NCBI RefSeq assembly: GCF_022815645.1
Contig: NZ_JALGRO010000006.1
Location: 124,001-188,000 of the forward strand
Direction: 5' to 3'
Origin: Curtobacterium sp. VKM Ac-2922
GTDB taxonomy: Bacteria; Actinomycetota; Actinomycetes; Actinomycetales; Microbacteriaceae
Length of the DNA stretch: 64,000 nucleotides
A program made the position numbers and the translations under genes. Numbering within the stretch: position 1 is the stretch's first letter; each line of letters starts with the position of its first letter. Of this stretch, positions 25,260-33,813 are shown one piece after another. A model generated the notes under the pieces. It saw nothing but the letters and a program-made list of their open reading frames with translations, ran no database searches and was not told the origin of the DNA.

Positions 25260-26275
25260 TCGGCGGACTCCTTCGGGACGGGGGGCTGATGCTCCTCCGT
25301 TCCTTCGGAGCCGACCAGACGGGCGGCAGGCCCGGTGCCGGACTCGATGACGGCGCCCAGGTCGGCGAGCGCTGCGGCGACCGTGGCCCGGTCGGACGGC
25401 TGCACGAGCACGACCACGTTGGGGCCGGCATCGGCGGTGGCGTAGGCCTCGGTGCCCCCGGCACGCAGGGCGGCGACCGCGTCGAACACGGCGACACTGC
25501 GGGCGTTGAGGTAGCGGATCGGCGGGAACGCGCCCTCGATCGTGGCGTGCATGCGCAGGGCGTTGCTCTCGGTCAGCTCGCCGATCCGGGTGAAGTCGCC
25601 CGCGGCGCACGCGGCCAGCATGTCGCCGACGGTCTCGGTGGTCGACGACACCCAGGCCGGGTAGAACGGCGAGGTCGCGATCGTGCGGCGCATGGCCTCG
25701 CGCGAGCCGATCGCCTTGGGGCCGTCGTCGATCGTCACCACGACCATGGCCATCGGCGGCGCCGGGATGGTCTCGGCGTACGAGCCCTGGTCGTCGCCCG
25801 CGTGCCACACCGACACCCCGCCGGGGATCGACCGCGTGGCCGACCCCGAACCGCGGCGTGCCAGGCGGCTCAGGTCGCGCTGGGACAGGTCGAGGCCGTA
25901 CGCGGCCGACGCGGCGGTGGCCAGCGCCGCGAACCCGGACGCGCTCGATGCCAGCCCCGCACCGGTCGGCACCGTGTTCGTCGAGTCGACGTGGGCGCGG
26001 GCGTCGGAGCCCGCCAGCTGCCGGACCAGGTCGAGGAAGGCGGTGACGCGGGTGAGCGCACCGTCGTCGACGACGCGACCGTTCAGGGTGAACGTGTCCC
26101 GCGCCTCCTGGCCGTCGGTGAGCGAGCCGTCTGCGAGCGTGACCGACGTGGTGGTCGGGAAGACGTCGAGGCCCATCGAGACGCTGCCCGTCGCGGGCAG
26201 GGCGAGGTCGGCGTCCGCCTTGCCCCAGTACTTGACGAGGGCGATGTTGGGGTGCGCGACGGCGGTGGCGGTCAT
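25256..26275 (-). CDS. mvaD: Diphosphomevalonate decarboxylase
   Basis: A 339-residue GHMP-family enzyme that makes isopentenyl diphosphate by ATP-driven decarboxylation. It starts TAVAHPNIALVKYWGKAD, the hallmark substrate-binding segment, and has TVPTGAGLASSASGFAALA as its phosphate loop and a conserved Asp region near TADAGPNVVVLV. It shares one base with the mevalonate kinase stop (TGATG) and overlaps the next gene by 4 bp. Length is usual for bacterial MvaD. Confidence 0.95.
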   Translation of the reverse strand: MTATAVAHPNIALVKYWGKADADLALPATGSVSMGLDVFPTTTSVTLADGSLTDGQEARDTFTLNGRVVDDGALTRVTAFLDLVRQLAGSDARAHVDSTNTVPTGAGLASSASGFAALATAASAAYGLDLSQRDLSRLARRGSGSATRSIPGGVSVWHAGDDQGSYAETIPAPPMAMVVVTIDDGPKAIGSREAMRRTIATSPFYPAWVSSTTETVGDMLAACAAGDFTRIGELTESNALRMHATIEGAFPPIRYLNARSVAVFDAVAALRAGGTEAYATADAGPNVVVLVQPSDRATVAAALADLGAVIESGTGPAARLVGSEGTEEHQPPVPKESAE

Positions 26276-27252
26276 CAGGCGCGGTCTCCGATCCGAGTGG
26301 TCCAGGTGGCGGCGGCGCCGGCGTCACCGAGTGCGGTGGCGATCCGGTCGGCGTGGTCGCCGTCGGTGGCGAGGGCGAGCAGGCATCCGCCGCGTCCGCC
26401 ACCGGTGAGCTTCGCGCCGAGGGCCCCGGCGTTCCGGGCGGCACCGACCAGGCGGTCGAGGTCCGGACTCGACACGTCAAGCGTCCTGAGCAGCCCGTGT
26501 GCGGCGTCCATCGTGGCACCGAGCGCCTGGGCGTCGCCATCCACGAGCGTCCCCCGGGCCTGCCGCGCCAGGTCGCCGATGTCGGCCAGCACGGCACCGA
26601 CGGCCCGCGGGTCGCGGGTGTGGTGCTCGCGGACGGCGGCCACGGCCTGACGGGTGTGGCCGGGGACGCCGGTGTCGGCGACGACGAAGACGAACTCGCC
26701 GGTCAGCGCGACGGGCTCGATGCTGCCGCCCTCGAACCAGACGGGCACGTCGGACACGACACCGCGGGCGTCGAGCCCCGACGGCCGGCCGTGGGCGATC
26801 CGCTCGCACTCCTGGATGAGCTCGTGGTGCGTCTCCGCATCCAGGCACACCCCGAAGGCGTCGGCGACGGCGGCGGTGACGGCAGCGGCGACCGCGGCGC
26901 TCGACCCCATGCCGCGGGCGGTCGGCACGGCGCTGTCGACCCGGACGTGCACGTGCTGGTCCTCGACACCGAGGTACCGCAACGTGGCCGTGACGGCGGT
27001 GACCGTCGGCATCACGGCCGCGGGCGCCAGGTCGAGCGGACCGGTGTGCACGGCCGAGGTCAGTCCGTGACCGGAGCGCTCGGGCGTGGGCGTGACCGTC
27101 GCCGTGACCCGGACGTCGTTCACCGGCAGCACGAGTGCGGGTTCGCCGTACACCACGGCGTGCTCGCCGATCAGGATCGTCTTGCCGTGGGACGACGACG
27201 ATCCGACTCGGGGGGTCGCTGTTCGTGCTTCGGCTGGGTGGTTGCTGGTCAT
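26275..27252 (-). CDS. mvk: Mevalonate kinase
   Basis: A 325-residue GHMP kinase and the promoter-proximal gene of the mevalonate operon. Motif 1 is GKTILIGEHAVVYGEPALVL, motif 2 PTARGMGSSAAVAAA near residues 113-127, and motif 3 KLTGGGRGGCLLALA. It phosphorylates mevalonate at the 5 position. Upstream, a TAGGCT hexamer (complement of 27268-27273) lies 13-15 nt from the ATG, implying a leader only a few bases long. All five operon genes overlap or abut, so they are one transcription and translation unit. Confidence 0.94.
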   Translation of the reverse strand: MTSNHPAEARTATPRVGSSSSHGKTILIGEHAVVYGEPALVLPVNDVRVTATVTPTPERSGHGLTSAVHTGPLDLAPAAVMPTVTAVTATLRYLGVEDQHVHVRVDSAVPTARGMGSSAAVAAAVTAAVADAFGVCLDAETHHELIQECERIAHGRPSGLDARGVVSDVPVWFEGGSIEPVALTGEFVFVVADTGVPGHTRQAVAAVREHHTRDPRAVGAVLADIGDLARQARGTLVDGDAQALGATMDAAHGLLRTLDVSSPDLDRLVGAARNAGALGAKLTGGGRGGCLLALATDGDHADRIATALGDAGAAATWTTRIGDRA

Positions 27253-27343
27253 CAGTGGTCAGACCAGCCTAACCGGCTCGCTGCGGGACCGCTCAGCCGT
27301 GCCGGTTCCGGCTGTCCGCCATCACGCCCGACGCTGCCGCCGG

Positions 27344-28594
27344 TCAGGCTCGACGTGCTCGCCGACGGTCGGCCCTGGCGATCACGAGCGCGACGGCCAG
27401 CGCCCCGACGACCAGGGCTGCGCCACCGATCCAGACCGCGGTGCCGACCCCGAGCGCCGCGCCGAGGAGCGCCAGCGTCACACCGTTGCCCGTCCGCAGC
27501 CCGCTGCCGAACATGTTGTAGACGCCGACGACCCGTCCGCGCTGCTCGACCGGCGCGCGCAGCTGCACGACCGCCTGCCCGATGGACGTGCTCGCCATGT
27601 TCGCGACACCGCCCACGAACAGCACGACGACCGCCACCGCGAAGCTGCCGGTCAGGGCCACCGCCGCCGTGGTCGCGCCGAACAGCACGGTCGTCACGAC
27701 GACCACGCGGGTGTTCGGCTTCAGGGCGCCGGTGGCCTCGAGCAGGAAGCCGCCGAGCACGCCGCCCGCGCCGTTGGCGAAGAGGAGCACCCCGTAGCCG
27801 AGCCCGACGCTGCCGGCTCCGAGGGCATCCGCGAACGACGGGATCGACACCTGCAGCGATCCGCCGACGCACAGCGCCACCAGGCCCGCCAGCACGATCA
27901 TCGCGACGAGCACCCGGTCCGAGCCGACGTCGCGGAGGGTCCGGAACCCGTCGACGACGGTCAGCCGCGCACGGTGCACGTACCCACTGCGCGTGTGACC
28001 CGTGTACGGCGTCCGGAGCATCAGCAGCGTCATCGGCAGGTAGAACACCACGTTAGCGAAGACGCCCCAGGTCGGCCCGAGCCCGAGCAGCAGCACCGAA
28101 CCGACGACCGGGCCCGCCAGGATCCCGAGGCTGCGGAAGGTCGCGTTCATGCGCACGGCGCCGGGCAGGTCGGCGGGTTCGGCGAAGTCGTGCAGGAGCA
28201 GCTGTTCGGCCGGCGCCCAGAGTGCACCCGCGCACCCGTGCAACACGAGCAGCACGCACGCCTGCCAGACCTGCAGCGACCCGGTCAGGAACAGCACGCC
28301 CCAGCAGACCGACACCAGCATGAACGTGCCCTGCGCGATCTGGATCAGGCGGCGGCAGTCGTACTTCTCGGCGAGCCCGCCGAACCACACCGACAGCAGC
28401 AGGAACGGCAACCAGTGGCTGATGACCTCGAAGCCGACCAGGGCCGGCGAGTGGAACTCCTGCCACAGCACCCAGTAGGTGATGACGTGCTCGATGTTGT
28501 CGCCCATCATCGCCAGGCCGGCGGTGAACAGGTACGGGCGCGAGTACCGGTCGCGGAGCGCGGCGAACCGACGCGGCGCAGCGGCAGAGGTCAT
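27344..28594 (-). CDS. MFS transporter
   Basis: A 416-residue protein with about twelve membrane helices of the MFS_3/EntS-like exporter type. Features include FGGLAEKYDCRRLIQIAQG in the loop between helices 2 and 3, LVLHGCAGALWAPAEQLLLH, and FANGAGGVLGGFLLEATGA. It lies 91 bp upstream of the mevalonate operon on the same strand, with no coupling. A basic C-terminal tail (RADRRRARRA) faces the cytoplasm. The substrate is not predictable; exporters of this group handle siderophores, macrolides or other small molecules. Confidence 0.85.
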   Translation of the reverse strand: MTSAAAPRRFAALRDRYSRPYLFTAGLAMMGDNIEHVITYWVLWQEFHSPALVGFEVISHWLPFLLLSVWFGGLAEKYDCRRLIQIAQGTFMLVSVCWGVLFLTGSLQVWQACVLLVLHGCAGALWAPAEQLLLHDFAEPADLPGAVRMNATFRSLGILAGPVVGSVLLLGLGPTWGVFANVVFYLPMTLLMLRTPYTGHTRSGYVHRARLTVVDGFRTLRDVGSDRVLVAMIVLAGLVALCVGGSLQVSIPSFADALGAGSVGLGYGVLLFANGAGGVLGGFLLEATGALKPNTRVVVVTTVLFGATTAAVALTGSFAVAVVVLFVGGVANMASTSIGQAVVQLRAPVEQRGRVVGVYNMFGSGLRTGNGVTLALLGAALGVGTAVWIGGAALVVGALAVALVIARADRRRARRA

Positions 28595-28628
28595 TCCGGC
28601 ACGGTACCGGTCCGCGACCCCCCGCTCC

Positions 28629-28634
28629 TAGGCT
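28629..28634 (+). promoter_or_regulatory. -10 element for leaderless hydrolase gene
   Basis: TAGGCT ends 7 nt before GTG 28642; no ribosome binding site can fit in a transcript starting at the expected position. Confidence 0.5.
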
Positions 28635-28641
28635 GGGGGGC

Positions 28642-29388
28642 GTGTTCTCGCACGGAGTGTCCGACGTCGACGGCCGTCCGGTGGCCTGGCGTCACCGTCC
28701 GGGACCGGGCGCTCCGGTGCTGCTGCTGCACGGCGGGCTGGCGGACGGACGCACCTTCGACCCGATGGCGACGCACCTGTCGCCGGAACTGGAGCTGTGG
28801 ACGTTCGACCGCCGCGGGCACGGCCGCACCCCGGACTCCCCCGCGCCGTTCTCGTACACCGACATGCTCGCCGAGACCGTGACGGTCCTCGGGCGCGCCG
28901 TCGACGCACCCGTGCACCTGGTCGGCCACAGTGACGGTGCCGACCTGGCCCTGCTGCTGGCGGTCACCCACCCGGAGCTCGTGCTGTCGGTGTCGGCGTT
29001 CTCGGCGAACCTCGACCCGTCCGGGTACCGGGCCGGCTCGGTGACGGTCGACCAGATGGTGGCGGCGGTCGGGTCGTCGCGGGCCGAGGTGTCCCCCGAC
29101 GCGCCGGAGCACCTGCCCGTGGTCGTGGCGAAGGTCCTGCACCTCTGGGCCACCGAGCCGACCATGACCGCGGACGACGTCGGACGGATCACGTGCCCGG
29201 TGGTCGTCGCGGCGGGCTCGGACGACGTCGTCCTGCCGGAGCACACCGCGGCGATCGCGGCGTCGGTCCCCGGAGCGCAGCTGTCGATCATCCCGGAGAC
29301 GTCGCACATGGCGATCACCGAGGACCCCGCTGCCTGCGCCTCCCTGGTGACCGCCTGCATCGCACGCGCGGACCGCACCACGGGATAG
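28642..29388 (+). CDS. Alpha/beta-fold hydrolase
   Basis: A 248-residue hydrolase with the oxyanion-hole segment LLLHGGLADGRTFDPM, the FDRRGHGRTPD strand, and the nucleophile elbow LVGHSDGADLALL with Ser near residue 95. A late acid (SDDVVLPEHT) and the catalytic His in ETSHMAIT complete the triad. No lid insertion large enough to name a substrate. GTG 28642 follows TAGGCT by 7 nt. It is divergent from the MFS gene and precedes ohrR by 74 bp without obvious linkage. Confidence 0.87.
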   Translation: MFSHGVSDVDGRPVAWRHRPGPGAPVLLLHGGLADGRTFDPMATHLSPELELWTFDRRGHGRTPDSPAPFSYTDMLAETVTVLGRAVDAPVHLVGHSDGADLALLLAVTHPELVLSVSAFSANLDPSGYRAGSVTVDQMVAAVGSSRAEVSPDAPEHLPVVVAKVLHLWATEPTMTADDVGRITCPVVVAAGSDDVVLPEHTAAIAASVPGAQLSIIPETSHMAITEDPAACASLVTACIARADRTTG

Positions 29389-29426
29389 CACCAGCCCGTG
29401 CACCGGCTGGGAAACACGTCAACAAG

Positions 29427-29456
29427 GTTGTGCACAACTTGGTTGCGTGCAACACT
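29427..29456 (+). promoter_or_regulatory. OhrR operator and ohrR promoter
   Basis: GTTGTGCACAAC (29427-29438) is a perfect 12-bp palindrome, followed by the imperfect GTTGCGTGCAAC (29442-29453). They cover a -35-like TTGTGC (29428-29433) and, after 17 nt, AACACT (29451-29456), 6 nt before ATG 29463. Binding here would silence ohrR-ohr until the regulator is oxidised. Confidence 0.65.
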
Positions 29457-29462
29457 CAAGGC

Positions 29463-29918
29463 ATGCCGGTGACCGACGAGATGGTGTGCTTCTCCCTCTA
29501 CGCGGCGACCCGTGCCACCACCCAGGCGTACCGCACGATGCTCGAACCCTGGGGCCTGACGTACCCGCAGTACCTGGTCCTGGTGACCCTGTGGGTCGAG
29601 GGCGACCAGACCGTGACCAGCCTCGGCGAACACCTGCAGCTCGACTCGGGCACGCTGTCACCCCTGCTCCGCCGCATGGAGCAGGCCGACCTGGTGCAGC
29701 GCGAACGTCGCAGCACCGACGAGCGCGTCGTCACCGTGACCACCGGCGAGCGAGGGCGCGCACTGCGTGCCGAACTCGCCGACATCCCCGGTCGGATCGC
29801 CGCCGGCACCGGGCTGCCCGACGCCACCGCGGCCTCCGACCTCATCCGCACCCTGCAACGCCTCACCGAGACGATGCACGCCGCCGCCCACCCGGCAGCG
29901 GCCGGCGCGGACCACTGA
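29463..29918 (+). CDS. ohrR: OhrR organic-hydroperoxide-sensing repressor
   Basis: A 151-residue MarR-family repressor. The redox-sensing cysteine is Cys9 in EMVCFSLYAATRATTQAYR, as in one-Cys OhrR proteins. A winged HTH spans about residues 45-100 (VTSLGEHLQLDSGTLSPLLR, then RRSTDERVV wing). Oxidation of the cysteine by organic peroxides releases it from DNA. The target, ohr, lies 22 bp downstream, and palindromic sites cover the shared promoter, so the unit is autoregulated. ATG 29463 is chosen because it places Cys9 at the family position. Confidence 0.93.
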   Translation: MPVTDEMVCFSLYAATRATTQAYRTMLEPWGLTYPQYLVLVTLWVEGDQTVTSLGEHLQLDSGTLSPLLRRMEQADLVQRERRSTDERVVTVTTGERGRALRAELADIPGRIAAGTGLPDATAASDLIRTLQRLTETMHAAAHPAAAGADH

Positions 29919-29940
29919 CCTCACGAAGGAAAGGAACCAC

Positions 29941-30363
29941 ATGGACGTCCTCTACACCGCAGAGGCCCTCGCCACCGGCGAAGGCCGCAACGGCCACGTG
30001 ACCACCAGCGACGGCACGGTCGACTTCGACCTCGCCATCCCCAAGGAGATGGGCGGCTCCGGCAACGGCGCCAACCCCGAGCAGCTGTTCGCCGCCGGCT
30101 ACAGCGCCTGCTTCCACTCCGCGCTGCAGGGCGTCGCCCGCGCGCAGAAGGTCAAGATCACCGACTCCTCCGTCGGCGGCCGCGTGCAGATCGGCCCGAA
30201 CGGCGACGGTGGCTACCAGCTCGCCGTCATGCTCGAGGTCGTCATCCCCGGCATGGACCACGACCAGGCACAGGCCCTGGCGGACGCGGCACACCAGGTG
30301 TGCCCGTACTCGAACGCGACGCGCGGCAACATCGACGTCACGATCACCGTCTCGGAGGACTAG
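29941..30363 (+). CDS. ohr: Organic hydroperoxide resistance protein Ohr
   Basis: A 140-residue OsmC/Ohr peroxidase that reduces lipid and organic hydroperoxides in the cytoplasm. The peroxidatic Cys57 is in YSACFHSALQGVA and the resolving Cys121 in HQVCPYSNATRGN; both are present. A strong AAGGAAAGGA ribosome binding site precedes ATG 29941. It is the second gene of ohrR-ohr and is followed 3 bp later by an MDR oxidoreductase, so all three are probably co-induced by organic peroxides. Length and motifs are standard. Confidence 0.95.
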   Translation: MDVLYTAEALATGEGRNGHVTTSDGTVDFDLAIPKEMGGSGNGANPEQLFAAGYSACFHSALQGVARAQKVKITDSSVGGRVQIGPNGDGGYQLAVMLEVVIPGMDHDQAQALADAAHQVCPYSNATRGNIDVTITVSED

Positions 30364-30366
30364 TCC

Positions 30367-31359
30367 ATGAGCACCCCCACCACCATGCGCGCCGTCGTCC
30401 ACCCGGAGTTCGGCGAGCCCGCCGACGTCCTGACCGTCGAGCAGCGCCCCGTCCCCACGCCCGGCCCCGGCCAGGTGCTGGTCCGCACGGTCCTGTCGCC
30501 GATCCACAACCACGACCTGTGGACGATCCGCGGCACCTACGGCTTCAAGCCCGAGCTGCCCGCCGCCAGCGGCACCGAGGCACTCGGCGTCGTCGAGGCC
30601 CTGGGTGACGGCGTCGACCGCCTGCAGGTCGGCCAGCGCGTCGCCGGTGGCACGTTCGGCGTCTGGGCCGAGTACTACGTCGCCGACGCCGCGGGCCTGG
30701 TCCCGGTGCCCGACGCGATGCCCGACGAAGCCGCGTCGCAGCTCGTGTCGATGCCGTTCAGCGCCATCAGCTTGCTGCACTCGCTCGACCTGCACGAGGG
30801 CGACTGGATCATCCAGAACGCCGCCAACGGCGCGGTCGGCCGCATGGTCGCGCAGCTCGGCAAGGCCCGCGGCATCAACGTCGTCGGGCTCGTCCGTCGC
30901 GCCGAGGGTGTCGAGGAACTGCGCGCCCAGGGCATCGAGCGCATCGTCGCCACCGACGCCCCCGACTGGCAGGACCAGGTCACCGCGATCACCGGTGGCG
31001 CCCCGATCATCGCGGGCGTCGAGTCCGTCGGTGGCAAGGCCGCCGGCGACATCGCCTCGGTGATGGGCGAGAACGGCACGCTCGTCGTGTTCGGCGCGAT
31101 GGCGTCGCCGACGCTCGAGATCCCGTCCGGCAAGGTCATCTTCGGCCAGCTGACCGTCAAGGGCTTCTGGGGCGCCGTGGTCAGCCGCACGATGTCCGCT
31201 GAGCTCAAGGGCCAGCTGTTCGGTGAGCTCATCACCCGCGTGCTCGACGGCTCGCTGACGCTCCCCGTGTCGGAGACCTTCGTCTTCGAGGACGCTCGCG
31301 ACGCCGCTCGCGCCAGCGACACCGCCGGCCGTGTCGGCAAGGTGCTCCTGCGCCCGTAG
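30367..31359 (+). CDS. MDR-family zinc-type alcohol dehydrogenase-like reductase
   Basis: A 330-residue medium-chain dehydrogenase/reductase related to 2-enoyl reductases and quinone oxidoreductases. N-terminal GroES-like domain with SPIHNHDLWTIRGTYG; NADPH-binding fold with IIQNAANGAVGRMVAQLGKA near residues 155-175. The catalytic zinc ligands of true alcohol dehydrogenases are not evident. It starts 3 bp after ohr and ends at a strong hairpin, so it is part of the peroxide operon. A role in reducing reactive aldehydes or enones formed from lipid peroxides is plausible but inferred. Confidence 0.87.
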   Translation: MSTPTTMRAVVHPEFGEPADVLTVEQRPVPTPGPGQVLVRTVLSPIHNHDLWTIRGTYGFKPELPAASGTEALGVVEALGDGVDRLQVGQRVAGGTFGVWAEYYVADAAGLVPVPDAMPDEAASQLVSMPFSAISLLHSLDLHEGDWIIQNAANGAVGRMVAQLGKARGINVVGLVRRAEGVEELRAQGIERIVATDAPDWQDQVTAITGGAPIIAGVESVGGKAAGDIASVMGENGTLVVFGAMASPTLEIPSGKVIFGQLTVKGFWGAVVSRTMSAELKGQLFGELITRVLDGSLTLPVSETFVFEDARDAARASDTAGRVGKVLLRP

Positions 31360-31380
31360 CGCGACCAGGAGACGGACGGA

Positions 31381-31408
31381 AGGCCCGGTGCCAGCTGGCA
31401 CCGGGCCT
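31381..31408. terminator. Bidirectional terminator hairpin
   Basis: A 28-bp perfect palindrome: AGGCCCGGTGCC then an AGCT centre then GGCACCGGGCCT. It lies between the ohr operon end and the convergent ClC gene, ten bases from the latter's stop codon. Confidence 0.8.
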
Positions 31409-31417
31409 CCTGTCCGT

Positions 31418-33190
31418 CTAGGTCGTGACCGGCACCAGGGCGCGCAGCGCGTCGGCCGGTCCGAGCCAGCCGACCGGCCTGCCGGTCGCGTCGACCACGG
31501 GCAGGCCGCCGGTCTCGGTGGCCCCCACCACCTCGGTGACGACGTCCTGCACCACCGTGGTCGCCGGGACCGCCCACACGTCGGCCACCACCTCGGTGGC
31601 CGGGCGCCGGGCGAAGTCCTGGTCGCCGAGGACCGCGTCGCCGATCGACCGCGCCGACACGACGCCCGCGAACCCGCCGTCGGCATCCACCAGCACGACC
31701 GGGTCGCCGTCGTGGTCCTCGAGCACCTCGAGCGCCTGCGCCGCCGTCGCCGTGGACGGCAGCACCGGGCCGAGCGGCCGTGCCGCTGCACCTGCTGTGG
31801 CTCCGGTCCGCGACGGCGCAGGCGCGGCAGAATCCGTCAGGTCGACCCCGCGCCGGCTGAGCTTGAGCGTGTAGATGGTGTCCCGCGACAGGACCTTCGA
31901 CACGGCCGTCGCGATGACGACCGCGACGACGATCGGCAGCAGCAGCGCGGTGGCACCGGTCAGCTCGAACAGCATGATCCCCGCGGTGATCGGCGCCCGG
32001 GTCGACCCGGCGAACACCGCGGCCATGCCGACCACGGCGAAGGCACCGACCTGGCCGCGCATCGCCGGGTCGATCGCCGCGGCGACCTCACCGAAGCCCG
32101 CCCCGGTCATGGCACCGACGAACAGCGACGGCGCGAACACCCCGCCGGAGCCGCCGATGCCGAGCGTCAGCGACGTCGCGAGCACCTTCCCCACGACCAG
32201 CACCGCCAGGAACCCGATCGCGTACTGCCCCGCGACGCCCCGTTCGAGCACGGGGTAGCCGACGCCGTACAGCTGCGGCAGGACGAGCAGCAGCGCGCCG
32301 AGCACCACGCCGCCGACGACGGGACGCAGCCACTCCGGACCGCGTGTCGCCGTCCACAACAGGTCGCACGCGTCCTCGACCAGGTACAGCACCCGGGTGA
32401 AGCCGATGCCGATCATGCCGGCCACCAGCCCGAGCAGCGCGAACAGCAGGTACTCCGGCGGCGTGACGCCTCCGATGGACGGCAGGTGCAGGAACGCCGT
32501 GTCGCCGAACGCCGCACGCCCGATGAGCGCCGCCGTCACGCTCGCGATCGCCACTGCGCCGAAGGACGTGGGCGTGAAGTCGCGGAGCAGGAGTTCGAGC
32601 GCGAAGAACACCCCGGCGACGGGTGCGTTGAACGTCGCGGAGATGCCGCCGGCCGCACCGCACGCCACCAGCGTGCGCAGCCGGACCTCGGGCATCCGCA
32701 TCCACCGGCCGATCGTCGATCCGAGCGCGGAACCGATCTGGATGATGGGGCCCTCGCGCCCGACCGATCCCCCGGCGCCGATGCAGATCGCACTCGCCAG
32801 GGCCTTCACCACGGCGACGCTCCCCCGGATACGGCCGCCGTTCCGCGCGATCGCGAACATCACCTCGGGGACGCCGTGGCCCCGCGCCTCACGGGCGAAG
32901 CGCTGGATGAGTGGCCCGTACAGCAGCCCACCGACCGCGGGTGCGAGCACGACGAACCCGGCACCGAGCCACGGCACCCACGGGTTCGCGGGGTGTCCGG
33001 TCACGGCGGAGTAGTCGGCGTGTCCGCTGAACAGCCAGGTCGCGTGCTCGATCAGCCAGCGGAACGCGACGGCGGCGAGCCCCGCCCCGGCGCCGATCAC
33101 CAGGGCGGGCAGGGCGAGCCGCACGGCGGCACCGCCGAACCGGGTGCTCGCGATGTGCAGGTGCCGATGGGTTGCGGTGCGCGTGGACAC
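31418..33190 (-). CDS. ClC-family chloride channel/antiporter with CBS pair
   Basis: A 590-residue ClC protein. Selectivity motifs are visible: GHGVPEVM (in place of GSGIPEV), GSVGREGPIIQ with the gating glutamate, and GSGGVFAPSLFVG. About a dozen membrane segments end near residue 430. After a linker, two CBS domains fill residues about 465-590 (VVLVDADGGFAGVVSARSIG, then GLPVVDATGRPVGWL). The GHG variant replaces the serine that coordinates chloride in E. coli ClC. GTG 33190 is chosen for its CTGGAGGACC ribosome site. A 37-bp dyad separates it from the upstream MarR gene. Confidence 0.9.
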   Translation of the reverse strand: MSTRTATHRHLHIASTRFGGAAVRLALPALVIGAGAGLAAVAFRWLIEHATWLFSGHADYSAVTGHPANPWVPWLGAGFVVLAPAVGGLLYGPLIQRFAREARGHGVPEVMFAIARNGGRIRGSVAVVKALASAICIGAGGSVGREGPIIQIGSALGSTIGRWMRMPEVRLRTLVACGAAGGISATFNAPVAGVFFALELLLRDFTPTSFGAVAIASVTAALIGRAAFGDTAFLHLPSIGGVTPPEYLLFALLGLVAGMIGIGFTRVLYLVEDACDLLWTATRGPEWLRPVVGGVVLGALLLVLPQLYGVGYPVLERGVAGQYAIGFLAVLVVGKVLATSLTLGIGGSGGVFAPSLFVGAMTGAGFGEVAAAIDPAMRGQVGAFAVVGMAAVFAGSTRAPITAGIMLFELTGATALLLPIVVAVVIATAVSKVLSRDTIYTLKLSRRGVDLTDSAAPAPSRTGATAGAAARPLGPVLPSTATAAQALEVLEDHDGDPVVLVDADGGFAGVVSARSIGDAVLGDQDFARRPATEVVADVWAVPATTVVQDVVTEVVGATETGGLPVVDATGRPVGWLGPADALRALVPVTT

Positions 33191-33203
33191 GGTCCTCCAG
33201 AGT

Positions 33204-33240
33204 CGGTTGCATGAACACAATGATTGTACTCATGCAACCG
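33204..33240. promoter_or_regulatory. 37-bp nested operator between MarR and ClC genes
   Basis: CGGTTGCATGA (33204-33214) is the exact inverse of TCATGCAACCG (33230-33240). The spacer contains a second dyad, ACAAT and ATTGT around a single G (33218-33228). Placement just upstream of the ClC ribosome binding site and just after the MarR gene suggests the MarR protein represses the channel. Confidence 0.7.
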
Positions 33241-33255
33241 ATGCTGTCGGTGTGG

Positions 33256-33720
33256 TCAGCCCCCGAACGCCGAGATCTCCTCGGGCAGCGGCTCGTTCAT
33301 GGCGCGCCGCAGGGCAGCCATGCCCACGACCACGGCGGCACGCTCGTCGGTGGGGACGCGTGCCAGCACGGTCGCGAGTTCCCGACGCCGCCGGACGGTG
33401 ACCTCGTCGACCAGCGCCCGACCCCGCTCGGTGGCCGCTATGAGGACTTCGCGACGGCTCTCCTCGCCGGGACGCCGCTCCACCCAGCCACCGGACACCA
33501 GCCGGTCGACGTTGCGGGTGAGCGTCGAGGGCCCGACGGCCAGGCGTTCGGCCAGGTCGCCGGACCGCGTCGGGCCGAGGGTCGACACCAGGACGATGAG
33601 GCGGAACTGCGGCACGGTGACGTCCTCGAGCGCGGGTGCCAACGACCGCGCCACGACGCCGAGCAGGCCGCGTGACGCGGCGAGCAGCTCGTCGGTGCCG
33701 TCGGGTGCAGAGTCTTCCAT
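33256..33720 (-). CDS. MarR-family transcriptional regulator
   Basis: A 154-residue MarR protein with a winged HTH at about 45-105 (TRSGDLAERLAVGPSTLTRN, wing RRPGEESRREVLIAATERGR). No sensing cysteine like OhrR's is apparent. ATG 33720 is preferred: a CAGGAT hexamer (complement of 33727-33732) ends 6 nt before it, and longer versions need a TTG start. The ClC gene lies 65 bp downstream, with a large nested palindrome between them that is the likely operator. Ligand unknown. Confidence 0.87.
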   Translation of the reverse strand: MEDSAPDGTDELLAASRGLLGVVARSLAPALEDVTVPQFRLIVLVSTLGPTRSGDLAERLAVGPSTLTRNVDRLVSGGWVERRPGEESRREVLIAATERGRALVDEVTVRRRRELATVLARVPTDERAAVVVGMAALRRAMNEPLPEEISAFGG

Positions 33721-33813
33721 GACTCCATCCTGTCGGACGCGCCCCCGCCCGGTGCCAGGGGCAACGGACAAGGGCGCGTCAGGGGGTCGGGATCCGGCCG
33801 GCGGCCACCGGCG

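Noticed and set aside
33190-33220. Earlier start for the ClC gene at 33220
   Set aside because: It would begin inside the operator dyad and adds MCSCNRLWRT, which is not conserved-looking; GTG 33190 has a good ribosome site.
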